A model generated the notes under the pieces. It searched no databases, was not told the DNA's origin, and saw nothing but the letters and a program-made list of their open reading frames with translations. DNA of 8,599 nucleotides from Limnohabitans sp. GTDB taxonomy: Bacteria > Pseudomonadota > Gammaproteobacteria > Burkholderiales > Burkholderiaceae_C. Shown here piece after piece: positions 1 to 6,421 of this stretch; positions within the stretch are counted from its first letter, which is position 1, and each line of letters starts with the position of its first letter. The translations under genes were made by a program, and so were the position numbers. The stretch covers positions 1-8,599 of the forward strand of contig JANQXJ010000037.1 of NCBI GenBank assembly GCA_030729445.1. Reading direction: 5' to 3'.

Positions 1-57
1 TGGTAGACGGGTCGCGTTAAGCCTTACCTGCGCCTGCGTTGGCGGCTGCCAGCGCTG

Positions 58-255
58 CTGGGCAACAGCACCAATTTATTTTTGGCCAGTGCCTGGTGAG
101 CAGCGATCGAATCCAAGCTGTATCACATCCCCTCCGTCGCCGCGTACCATGAAGCCATGGGCATCTTGAACAAAGACAACGCCGCGATCTTCAAGAAACT
201 GAACTGCAATCAGCTTGAAGGGTACGTGGATAACGCAAAAAACGCGACGATCTGA
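58..255 (+). pseudogene. acnB: Aconitate hydratase B C-terminal remnant (copy 1)
   Basis: This is a relic of the last ~65 codons of aconitase B, the TCA-cycle citrate/isocitrate isomerase. Frame 1 reads a segment like LGNSTNLFLASA, then an in-frame TGA at 97-99, then AAIESKLYHIPSVAAYHEAM, GILNKDNAAIFKKLN and NQLEGY, ending at a TGA at 253-255. From memory of the family, AcnB ends with motifs of the form LG..TNVYLASAELAA...KLGRIPTVEEYQ..MGVLNKD...IY.Y.NFDQ. The relic matches these in order without an obvious indel after the stop. Upstream of 58 the expected STSTRNFPNR segment and the Fe-S cysteine motif are missing, and another stop (TAG) stands at 4-6, so the fragment cannot be the end of a working gene. 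A rho-independent terminator follows 22 bp downstream, as expected for a native acnB 3' end. The family assignment is from recognition only. Confidence 0.75.
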
Positions 256-277
256 GCCTCAGCGCTGACCTCATGAG

Positions 278-310
278 AAACGGCCCAGGGAATGATCTCT
301 GGGCCGTTTT
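278..310 (+). terminator. Rho-independent terminator behind the acnB remnant
   Basis: A 13-bp stem (278-290 paired with 297-309, one G-U wobble) encloses the six-base loop AATGAT. The core is a perfect AACGGCCCAG / CTGGGCCGTT pairing. The right arm ends in TTTT (307-310), giving a short U-tract. It lies just after the stop of the acnB relic and was probably that gene's terminator. It should still block read-through from the left of the window. On the minus strand the stem starts with AAA and also ends in TTT, so weak bidirectional action is possible. Confidence 0.85.
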
Positions 311-680
311 GTATGGAGTCGCTTCAAAGCTGCGGCCATATGGGCATAAGATGTACCCCAATGCAGCACTCTCAGCTTGGATAATTAAACAACTTTTCAT
401 TTTGGGTGGCGCAGGTCGTGGCCCCCACACGGCGGTCGCTGGCAACTCACCCCAAGCTGCTGACCCCCTCGTGGATTTCAAAGCGTTGCCGCAGGCCGAT
501 TGGTGGGCGGCGGTTGCGGTGGTGTGCTGACAGGGCACCAGGCTGAAGTTCGCGGGCTCACCCGCCACGTTTCGCGAAGTGGACAACGGCAATTTGCTGG
601 CCGCTGTTGGGTTGAAAACGCCGAAATCTTAAAGGCTTGAACCTGTTGGCCCAAAGCACTTTGGAGTGTTGGGGGGAATG
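311..680. other. Unassigned gap, possible decayed reading frame
   Basis: No intact gene is recognisable here. On the plus strand, frame 3 is open from inside the terminator to a TGA at 528-530. It continues open to a TAA at 630-632, with a protein-like tail (AGSPATFREVDNGNLLAAVG). This could be a broken gene with one nonsense codon, but I do not recognise a family, and a GC-rich stretch of this size can be open by chance. An AT-rich patch lies around 379-405. A small perfect hairpin (GCGGG, loop CTCA, CCCGC; 552-565) and the palindrome TTCGCGAA (571-578) are also present, neither followed by a T-run. I see no tRNA, insertion-sequence end or repeat array. The PHP gene ends against this gap from the right. 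Confidence 0.3.
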
Positions 681-1457
681 TCAGGATTCGATGCTGTGTG
701 GCGTCTTGAGTTCGCCCAGCCAGTCGGCCAACTCGGTCGCGACCGGCTTGCCATGCTCGGCCAGAAACGCGAGGAGTCGCGCAGGGGTCATCGACACCAC
801 CCGCTCCTCAGGAAATCTCAGGGCATCGATTTTGCTGAGCGCCACATCCACATCACCGACGGTGTAGTGCACGTGTGAATCACTCGACAGCACCACTTTC
901 CAGTCCAGGCGCATCACCGTCTCAAGGATTTCAACGCAATGGGGCTCACTGCCCAGACGCGAACTGACGAACGATGAATTGTTGATCTCGATGAGCACGT
1001 TGTTGTCCCGTGCAGCGCGCACCACCTCTTCGATGTGGATCGGGTAGTTGGGGTTGCCCGTGTGCCCCAAGATCTGAATCAAACCGGATTCCATGGCGGC
1101 GATCATGGCGGCGGTGTGGGTGTTTCGGTCGCTGGGGGGAAACACAGGCTCATGGAAACTCGCGATCCCAAAATCCATAAAGCCCATCAGGGTCGCGTTC
1201 ACATCGAGAACGCGGGCGCTCGGCAAGATGTTCGCTTCGATGCCCCGCAACATCGCCACACCGTACTTGACCCTGGGCAGCACCCGCATATTGCCGAAGT
1301 GCCACGGGTGGGGCGAGTCGGGCATCTCGGGGCCATGGTCGGTGATGCTGAACAGCTGAAGCCCTTTGGCTGCGGCCTCTTTGAAATACTCATCGACCGT
1401 CGAAAACGCATGTGTGCTCGCGACCGTGTGGGCGTGGGTATCGGTCAAATGGCGCAT
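681..1457 (-). CDS. PHP-domain metal-dependent phosphatase, YcdX type
   Basis: A 258-residue cytoplasmic phosphatase of the PHP (polymerase and histidinol phosphatase) superfamily, YcdX subgroup, which carries a multinuclear metal centre and cleaves phosphate esters. The natural substrate of the group is uncertain. All metal ligands known from E. coli YcdX appear, each shifted by one residue: H8 and H10 (DTHAHT), H16 (STHAFST), H41 (ITDHGPEM), E74 (RGIEAN), H102 (SFHEPVF), H132 (LGHTGNP), D193 and H195 (SSDSHV). The strings PHPWHFGNMR and EINNSSF are also typical. Length is close to the ~245 residues of the family. A GTG lies one codon upstream (1460), but AGGAG at 1463-1467 sits five bases before the ATG and only two before the GTG, so ATG is preferred. 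The gene stands alone between two acnB relics and diverges from ppk2. It shows no sign of damage. Confidence 0.93.
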   Translation of the reverse strand: MRHLTDTHAHTVASTHAFSTVDEYFKEAAAKGLQLFSITDHGPEMPDSPHPWHFGNMRVLPRVKYGVAMLRGIEANILPSARVLDVNATLMGFMDFGIASFHEPVFPPSDRNTHTAAMIAAMESGLIQILGHTGNPNYPIHIEEVVRAARDNNVLIEINNSSFVSSRLGSEPHCVEILETVMRLDWKVVLSSDSHVHYTVGDVDVALSKIDALRFPEERVVSMTPARLLAFLAEHGKPVATELADWLGELKTPHSIES

Positions 1458-1462
1458 CACCT

Positions 1463-1467
1463 CTCCT
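1463..1467 (-). promoter_or_regulatory. Ribosome binding site of the PHP gene
   Basis: On the minus strand AGGAG is followed by five bases (AGGTG) and then ATG. This spacing selects the ATG at 1457 over the adjacent in-frame GTG at 1460. I could not find a convincing -35/-10 pair upstream. Any promoter must lie within or very near the acnB relic that fills this gap. Confidence 0.7.
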
Positions 1468-1528
1468 GTGGTTAATCCAAGAGTGTAAGCAAGCGTTGTT
1501 GCAAAGGTTTGACAGCAGCCACTCCGTA

Positions 1529-1777
1529 ATGCTCGGCTGCTCGCTTTGCATGTGCAGCTAAACCCAAGTGCCTGAAGCCGCGATCTTGTTGTCCACCAGG
1601 ACCCGCAGCCTCCCCAACCGCTTGGGCAAAATCACCAACGTGTTTTTGGCCGGTACCGAATAGCCGTCGATGGCGTCCAAACTGTTGCATATCCCCACGG
1701 TGTCGCTGTACCAAGAAGTCATGACCAAAGGCCCAAGATGCGATGCTCAGATCGTTTTTATGGACCAGCTTGGGTAA
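1529..1777 (+). pseudogene. acnB: Aconitate hydratase B C-terminal remnant (copy 2)
   Basis: A second decayed acnB 3' fragment, in frame 2. It reads MLGCSLCM, then TAA at 1559-1561, then TQVPEAAILLSTRTRSLPNR, LGKITNVFLAGTE, a TAG at 1661-1663, then PSMASKLLHIPTVSLYQEVM. A poorer stretch follows, ending FMDQLG before a TAA at 1775-1777. In AcnB as I recall it, the matching run is MPGCSLCMGNQAQV.EGA...STSTRNFPNRLGK.TNVYL.SAEL, and the spacing agrees codon for codon from CSLC to the SAEL position. The CxxC here corresponds to two of the cysteines that hold the [4Fe-4S] cluster. The end looks shortened by a small deletion relative to copy 1. Upstream of 1529 similarity fades quickly. The fragment fills most of the gap between the PHP gene and ppk2 and has no coding capacity left. 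Confidence 0.8.
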
Positions 1778-1848
1778 ATTGGCATTTAACATCCACGCTT
1801 GGAATGCTCTGCGCTGTACAGCAGGCAATTGGTCAGAAAGGCCCCTTC

Positions 1849-2730
1849 ATGTCCACCCCCTTTGACTTACCATTTGACGGCGCGATCAGTCGATTTTGCG
1901 AGGAAACCGCTCCGGCGGATATTCGTGCTGCGATTCGCAACGGCAAAAAGCGCGACATATTGACGCAGGAATATCCCTATCGGACTTGGATGGACAAGGA
2001 CGACTTTCTGGCACAGATGGCGCCATTGCAGATTGAACTCGTCAAGCTGCAAAGTCACCTCCGCAACTCGGGTCAGCGTCTGTGTTTGGTGTTTGAGGGG
2101 CGTGATGCGGCGGGCAAGGGCGGCGCAATTTCGTGGCTGACACAAAACCTCAACCCGCGCAGTGCCAGAGTTGTTGCCTTGCCCAAACCATCCGACCGCC
2201 AAGCCACGCAGTGGTATTTTCAGCGCTACGTTGAGTGCTTGCCTGCGGCTGGAGAGATGACGATTTTTGACCGCAGTTGGTACAACCGGGGCGTTGTCGA
2301 GCCGGTGTTTGACTTTTGCACCCCGGACCAACGGGCTGCTTTTTTCAGACAATTACCCCACTTTGAAAATACCTTGGTGGACGAAGGGATCGTGCTGGTC
2401 AAGTTCTGGCTCGAAGTGGGTCGGGCGGAGCAGCTGCGCCGCCTGATGGCCCGAGAAAGTGACCCTTTGAAACATTGGAAGCTCAGCTGGATCGATGTCG
2501 AAGGGCTGAACCGCTGGGATGCCTACACCCTGGCCATTCAAGAAACCCTGTCAAAGTCCCATACCCAGACTGCCCCCTGGACCATCGTACTCGCCGATGA
2601 CAAATACAGGGCCCGATTGGCTGTGGTGCGTCACGTGTTGGCCCAAGTGGACTATGCCCACCGAGACCCTGTTGCGGTGGGTGTCAATGACGCAGCGATT
2701 TGTGGCGAGACACAACTTTGGCACAGCTGA
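1849..2730 (+). CDS. ppk2: Polyphosphate kinase 2 (PPK2), class I-like
   Basis: A 293-residue cytoplasmic kinase that transfers phosphate between inorganic polyphosphate and nucleoside diphosphates (class I enzymes typically regenerate ATP or GTP from ADP or GDP). Walker A is FEGRDAAGKGG (residues 82-92, K90). Walker B is IFDRSWYNRGVVEP (139-152), with D141 and R142. The lid carries DPLKHWKLSWID (205-216). These three blocks define the single-domain PPK2 fold, and the DPLKxWKLS form resembles class I. An ATG at 1849 is chosen because AGAAAGG (1835-1841) sits seven bases upstream. An in-frame ATG at 1738 would add 37 residues read through the end of the acnB relic, which is not credible. The last ~20 residues after HRDP are unlike a conserved motif and probably variable. 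The nucleotide preference cannot be read from sequence alone. Confidence 0.93.
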   Translation: MSTPFDLPFDGAISRFCEETAPADIRAAIRNGKKRDILTQEYPYRTWMDKDDFLAQMAPLQIELVKLQSHLRNSGQRLCLVFEGRDAAGKGGAISWLTQNLNPRSARVVALPKPSDRQATQWYFQRYVECLPAAGEMTIFDRSWYNRGVVEPVFDFCTPDQRAAFFRQLPHFENTLVDEGIVLVKFWLEVGRAEQLRRLMARESDPLKHWKLSWIDVEGLNRWDAYTLAIQETLSKSHTQTAPWTIVLADDKYRARLAVVRHVLAQVDYAHRDPVAVGVNDAAICGETQLWHS

Positions 2731-2734
2731 TGCT

Positions 2735-2778
2735 CTCGTGTCAGGACCCACCGTGGGCCACACGGGTGACAGCCGAAG
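2735..2778. other. Imperfect inverted repeat between ppk2 and the AKR gene
   Basis: The 102-bp gap contains TGTCA-GGA-CCC pairing imperfectly with GGG-TGACA, with a nested CCCAC-C-GTGGG element between the arms. No run of T follows, so it is not a classical rho-independent terminator. It may be a weak attenuating hairpin, an operator, or chance in GC-rich DNA. Confidence 0.25.
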
Positions 2779-2832
2779 TCGGGTGTTGGGTTTAGCCTTT
2801 CAAGGTCATTTTCCAAAACGAAGGACTCCGCC

Positions 2833-3828
2833 ATGAAAACCATTGCCTTGGGCAAAAGCCCCCTGAAAGTGTCGCGCCTGTGCCTGGGCACCATGATGTT
2901 TGGTGACCAGACGCCGCTGGAAGACGCACGCGCCATCGTGGCCGATGCACAAGACAAGGGTTGCAACTTCATCGACACCGCCGACGTTTACACGCTGGGG
3001 AAATCCGAAGAGATCGTGGGCCAGGTGCTCAAGGGGCAGCGCCACCGCTGGGTGCTGGCCAGCAAGGTGGGCAATGCCATGGCGCCTGAGGCCAACTGCC
3101 AGGGCTATTCGCGCAGCTGGATGCTGCGGGCCTGCGAAGACAGTCTGCGCCGATTGGCAACCGATCACTTGGACATTTATTACCTGCACCGCGACTACAA
3201 CGGCATGGACCTGGAAGAGCCCTTGCGGGCCATCGAAGCCTTGCTGCGTGACGGCAAGATCCGCTACTGGGGTGTCTCCAATTTCAGGGGCTGGCGCATT
3301 GCTGAGATGGTCAACCTGGCCCGTCAGATGAACATGCCCGGCCCGGTGGTGTGCCAGCCTTATTACAACCTGCTCAATCGCCTGCCCGAGGTGGAAATTC
3401 TGGAGGCCTGCGGGCATTACGGCCTGGGCGTGGTGCCCTACAGCCCGATTGCGCGTGGCGTGCTCACCGGCAAATATGCGCCCGGTCAGACCCCTGCAGA
3501 GGGCAGCCGTGCTGCGCGTGGAGACAAGCGCATCCTAGAGACCGAGTTCCGCGAAGAGTCGCTGCACATAGCGCAAACGCTTCGTCAGCATTGCGAGGCC
3601 AAAGGCGTGTCGTTGGCGCACTTTGCCACCGCCTGGGTGCTGGCCAACCGCCATGTGAGTGCGGTCATCGCCGGGCCGCGCACGCTGGCGCAGTGGCAAG
3701 ACTACGCAGGCGCTTTGGAGGTGAGCATCACGGCCGAAGACGAAGCCCTGGTCGACAGCCTAGTGGCCCCCGGACACCCGTCCACACCGGGTTACAACGA
3801 TCCGTCTTATCCGTTGAACGGGCGCTGA
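2833..3828 (+). CDS. Aldo/keto reductase family oxidoreductase
   Basis: A 331-residue NADPH-dependent carbonyl reductase of the aldo/keto reductase superfamily, a cytoplasmic TIM barrel. The catalytic tetrad is visible as D48 (FIDTAD), Y53 (DVYTLG), K78 (LASKVG) and H119 (YYLHRD). The N-terminal LCLGTMMFGD, the WGVSNF block (146-151), the PYYNLLNR stretch near residue 176, YSPIARGVLTGKY in the 200s and VIAGPRT near 280 are all characteristic of the AKR group that includes glyceraldehyde-3-phosphate reductase- and pyridoxal reductase-like proteins. Length is normal. AAGGA at 2821-2825 lies seven bases before the ATG, supporting the start. It is read in the same direction as ppk2 (102 bp upstream) and the monooxygenase (92 bp downstream). 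The true substrate cannot be inferred; an aromatic or sugar aldehyde is possible. Confidence 0.92.
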   Translation: MKTIALGKSPLKVSRLCLGTMMFGDQTPLEDARAIVADAQDKGCNFIDTADVYTLGKSEEIVGQVLKGQRHRWVLASKVGNAMAPEANCQGYSRSWMLRACEDSLRRLATDHLDIYYLHRDYNGMDLEEPLRAIEALLRDGKIRYWGVSNFRGWRIAEMVNLARQMNMPGPVVCQPYYNLLNRLPEVEILEACGHYGLGVVPYSPIARGVLTGKYAPGQTPAEGSRAARGDKRILETEFREESLHIAQTLRQHCEAKGVSLAHFATAWVLANRHVSAVIAGPRTLAQWQDYAGALEVSITAEDEALVDSLVAPGHPSTPGYNDPSYPLNGR

Positions 3829-3920
3829 AACCCACGGGTCTGTTTTTGTAGGTGCTCAAGGCTTATGCCTGAACAAAAGTCGCTGAGATTCAAGGCTTGG
3901 CTTTCGCGCACAATCCATGC

Positions 3921-5129
3921 ATGACAAACATGGCACGCCAACAGGTGTTGATTGCAGGCGGCGGCATTGGCGGCCTGGCCGCTGCCCTGGCGTGTACGCA
4001 GCACGGCGTGCCGGTGCAGTTGATCGAACGCGCCGCGCAGCTCAGCGAGGTGGGCGCTGGCATCCAGATCGGGCCGAATGTGACGCGAATTTTGCAGGCC
4101 TGGGGCTTGGGCGAGGCGCTGGCGCAGGTGGCCGCTTTTCCCCCGCGCTTGCAGGCGCGTGATGCCCAAACCGGGCAGGTGCTGGGCACCTTGACCTTGG
4201 GCGAGCGGGCTCAAGCTCTGTATGGCGCGCCTTACGCCACCATCCACCGGGCCGATTTGCAGGGCCTATTGCATCGGGCGGCCCAAGCTGCGGGGGTGGA
4301 CATGCGGCTGGGTCAGACCGTTCATGGCTGGTGCGAGACCGCTGACGGTGTGCAGGTGAATACTACCGATGGACCTAGCGTGCAAGCCGGTGCCTTGATC
4401 GGGGCCGATGGCGTGTGGAGCGCGGTGCGCCAACAGCTGCTGGGTGATGCCCCGGCACGATTTACCGGGCACTTGGCGTATCGGGCTTTGGTGGCGCAGG
4501 CCGATTTGCCTGCGCACTTGCGCAGCGACCAAGTCACCGTGTGGATGGGGCCGCGACTGCATGTGGTGCATTACCCTGTGCGCAGCGGGCAGTGGCTCAA
4601 TCTGGTGGCCATCGTGCACGGTGCCAAACCTGAGCCAACTCAAGACTGGGACCAGGTTGGTCAGACCCAGGCGTTGATGCAGGCCATGGGCGCTGTGGGC
4701 CGCGATTTGCACGAGCGTTTGGCCTCGGTGCCCGCCTGGCGGCAGTGGGCGTTGCACGACCGAGAGCCCTTGACTGGACCTAAGCAAATGGCACAAGGCC
4801 GCGTGGCTTTGCTGGGGGATGCGTCGCACCCCATGAGGCCGTATTTGGCGCAGGGCGCTGGCATGGCCATTGAAGATGCACACGTATTGGCGCAATGCTT
4901 GTGCATTGATAACGCGACGGTGCCCGAGCAGTTGCAGGCCTATGCCGAGCAGCGCTGGGTGCGCAACGCCCGCGTGCAAGCGCGGGCCATTCGAAACGGG
5001 CGCATCTTTCATGCCCAAGGCGCTGTGGCACTGGGGCGCAACCTGTCGATGCGGCTCATGGGCGAGCGGGTGATGGACGTGCCTTGGTTGTACGGTGGTG
5101 GGCCATCCCATGTACATTCTCTCGGCTGA
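3921..5129 (+). CDS. FAD-dependent aromatic monooxygenase (salicylate / 3-hydroxybenzoate hydroxylase type)
   Basis: A 402-residue class A flavoprotein hydroxylase that uses NAD(P)H and O2 to hydroxylate an aromatic ring. The Rossmann motif VLIAGGGIGGLAAALA (G13-G18) with the ribose-binding E36 (LIERA) binds FAD. GALIGADGVWSAVR (157-170) carries the DG motif. RVALLGDASHPMRPYLAQGA (residues 294-313) carries the second FAD-binding GD motif, D300. The C-terminal RLMGERVMDVPWLYGG resembles 3-hydroxybenzoate 6-hydroxylases and salicylate 1-hydroxylases. Length is typical. The start is uncertain: 3921 gives MTNMARQQV, 3930 gives MARQQV, and a TTG at 3897 would add eight residues. None has a convincing Shine-Dalgarno. 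No ring-cleavage gene is nearby, so the substrate is unassigned. A ubiquinone- or other cofactor-related hydroxylase is a less likely alternative. Confidence 0.88.
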   Translation: MTNMARQQVLIAGGGIGGLAAALACTQHGVPVQLIERAAQLSEVGAGIQIGPNVTRILQAWGLGEALAQVAAFPPRLQARDAQTGQVLGTLTLGERAQALYGAPYATIHRADLQGLLHRAAQAAGVDMRLGQTVHGWCETADGVQVNTTDGPSVQAGALIGADGVWSAVRQQLLGDAPARFTGHLAYRALVAQADLPAHLRSDQVTVWMGPRLHVVHYPVRSGQWLNLVAIVHGAKPEPTQDWDQVGQTQALMQAMGAVGRDLHERLASVPAWRQWALHDREPLTGPKQMAQGRVALLGDASHPMRPYLAQGAGMAIEDAHVLAQCLCIDNATVPEQLQAYAEQRWVRNARVQARAIRNGRIFHAQGAVALGRNLSMRLMGERVMDVPWLYGGGPSHVHSLG

Positions 5130-5164
5130 ATTCAGCGGCCTCAAAACTACGCTCAAACTTGTTC

Positions 5165-6403
5165 ATGTCATTTGTACATTCCATCCTCCGCTTCGCAGCT
5201 CGTTTGAAGCCCTGCAACGCCGCCGCGCTGGTCCTTGCCCTGAGCACGCTGAGTGCTGCACCCAGCGCGTGGGCGCAAAGCACCGATTTGTCGGCTTGCA
5301 TGGCCGAGCTGCGCCCGGCAGCACGCAGCGGCAAAGTGAATGACGCCACCTGGGCGCGCCACACGGCGGGGCTGCAGGCCGACTTCAGCGTCATTGAAAA
5401 GCTGAACTTTCAGCCCGAATTTCGCACCGCCATTTGGGACTACATGTCGGCCTTGGTGGACGAGGAGCGTGTGGCCGATGGCCAGGCCCGTCTGACTGAA
5501 CACCGCCAGGCGCTCGAACGCGCCGAGCAACGGTTTGGTGTGGATGCCGCCACAGTGGTCGCAGTCTGGGGTGTGGAGAGCAATTTTGGCCAGACCTTTG
5601 GCAAATACCCGTTGGTGCAGGCGCTGGGCACGCTGGCGTGTCACGGGCGGCGGCAAAGTTATTTCCGGGGTGAGTTTTTTGCCGCGCTGCGCATTTTGCA
5701 GGTTGGTCACATCACGCCCGAGCGTTTTGTGGGTTCGTGGGCGGGGGCCTTTGGCCACACCCAGTTCATGCCCAGCACCTTCGAGCGCTTGGCGGTGGAC
5801 TTTGATGGCGACGGCCGCGCTGACTTGATGGACAGCAGCGTGGATGCGCTGGGTTCGACCGCGAACTTTTTGGCCCGCGCGGGTTGGCAAAGTGGCTTGC
5901 CTTGGGGCATCGAAGTCAAGCTGCCTGCAGGCATTTCCTTGGCAGGCGAGGGCCGCCGCAGCAAACGCCCGGTGGCCGATTGGGCAGAACGCGGCGTGCG
6001 TCGGGTGGACGGCTCGGCCTTGCCTGCCAATTTGGGCTCGGTCGGTTTGCTGACGCTGGCGGGGGCCAAAGGCCCTGCCTTTTTGGTCACGCGCAACTTT
6101 GACGCGCTCTACAGCTACAACGCGGCCGAAAGCTATGGCCTGGCCATTGCTCACCTGAGCGACCGCCTGCGCGGCGCTGGCCCCTTCGCCACGCCCTGGC
6201 CCACCGATGACGCGGGCCTCTCCCGCGCCGAGCGGCGCGAGTTGCAAGGCCTGCTGGTGATGCGTGGCCACGACATCGGCCCGATCGACGGCATGCTGGG
6301 CGACAAATCGCGCGAGGCTATCCGCGCCGAACAACAGCGCATGGGCCTCGAGGCCACTGGCCGAGGCGGCCAGAAAATCCTCAAGGCTTTGCGCGGCGGG
6401 TGA
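5165..6403 (+). CDS. MltB-family lytic murein transglycosylase with peptidoglycan-binding domain
   Basis: A 412-residue secreted enzyme that cleaves the MurNAc-GlcNAc bond of peptidoglycan and leaves 1,6-anhydro ends. The ATG at 5165 is chosen because it begins a good signal peptide: RFAARLK, a hydrophobic core (AALVLALSTLSAA), then APSAWA before Q38, the likely signal peptidase I site. There is no lipobox, so it is probably soluble in the periplasm rather than a lipoprotein like E. coli MltB. The catalytic glutamate is E138 in VVAVWGVESNFGQ. GHTQFMPSTF (198-207), the acidic DFDGDGRADLMD calcium-loop-like stretch (212-223) and SYNAAESYGLAIAHLSDRL (317-335) are family hallmarks. Residues ~355-409 form a PG_binding_1 domain (GHDIGPIDGMLGDKSREAI). 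It starts 35 bp after the monooxygenase with no clear ribosome site. A longer TTG start at 5084 would overlap that gene and bury the signal. Confidence 0.92.
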   Translation: MSFVHSILRFAARLKPCNAAALVLALSTLSAAPSAWAQSTDLSACMAELRPAARSGKVNDATWARHTAGLQADFSVIEKLNFQPEFRTAIWDYMSALVDEERVADGQARLTEHRQALERAEQRFGVDAATVVAVWGVESNFGQTFGKYPLVQALGTLACHGRRQSYFRGEFFAALRILQVGHITPERFVGSWAGAFGHTQFMPSTFERLAVDFDGDGRADLMDSSVDALGSTANFLARAGWQSGLPWGIEVKLPAGISLAGEGRRSKRPVADWAERGVRRVDGSALPANLGSVGLLTLAGAKGPAFLVTRNFDALYSYNAAESYGLAIAHLSDRLRGAGPFATPWPTDDAGLSRAERRELQGLLVMRGHDIGPIDGMLGDKSREAIRAEQQRMGLEATGRGGQKILKALRGG

Positions 6404-6411
6404 TTCACCCG
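6397..6411. other. Perfect 15-bp inverted repeat at the convergent gene ends
   Basis: CGGGTGA-T-TCACCCG is a perfect inverted repeat. It includes the stop codon of the transglycosylase gene (6401-6403) and lies 10 bases from the stop of the opposing molybdenum hydroxylase gene. As RNA it could form a five-base-pair stem with a five-base loop on either strand. No T-run follows in either direction, so it is at best a weak or rho-assisted bidirectional end signal. Confidence 0.3.
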
Positions 6412-6421
6412 GGGGCTGGGC

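Noticed and set aside
58..99. Possible recoding (for example selenocysteine) at the in-frame TGA of acnB copy 1
   Set aside because: The stop replaces a leucine, not a cysteine. The upstream part of the protein is missing and another stop lies at 4-6, so simple decay explains it.
191..592. A 133-codon minus-strand open frame across the terminator and the unassigned gap
   Set aside because: It runs through the acnB relic and through a strong terminator hairpin, and its translation resembles no protein I know.
645..665. Small CCAAAG/CTTTGG hairpin downstream of the PHP gene
   Set aside because: Short stem and no T-run on the minus strand after it, so it does not qualify as the PHP terminator.
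1779..1807. A possible -35 TTGGCA with a -10-like GAATGC ahead of ppk2
   Set aside because: The -10 match is poor and such pairs occur by chance; not strong enough to list as a promoter.
1738..1848. A 37-residue N-terminal extension of PPK2 from the ATG at 1738
   Set aside because: The extension is partly read from the end of the acnB relic and has no ribosome site. The ATG at 1849 has a good one and gives a normal family length.
3829..3850. A terminator-like ACCC-AC-GGGT followed by CTGTTTTTG after the AKR gene
   Set aside because: The potential stem is only four base pairs with a two-base loop, too small for a real hairpin despite the T-run.
4266..5156. A 296-codon minus-strand open frame opposite the monooxygenase gene
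   Set aside because: Histidine-, arginine- and proline-rich antisense translation with no motif; the plus strand encodes a full flavoprotein hydroxylase.
5168..6334. A 388-codon minus-strand open frame opposite the transglycosylase gene
   Set aside because: Antisense shadow in GC-rich DNA; low-complexity composition, no recognisable domain, and the plus-strand frame is clearly the gene.
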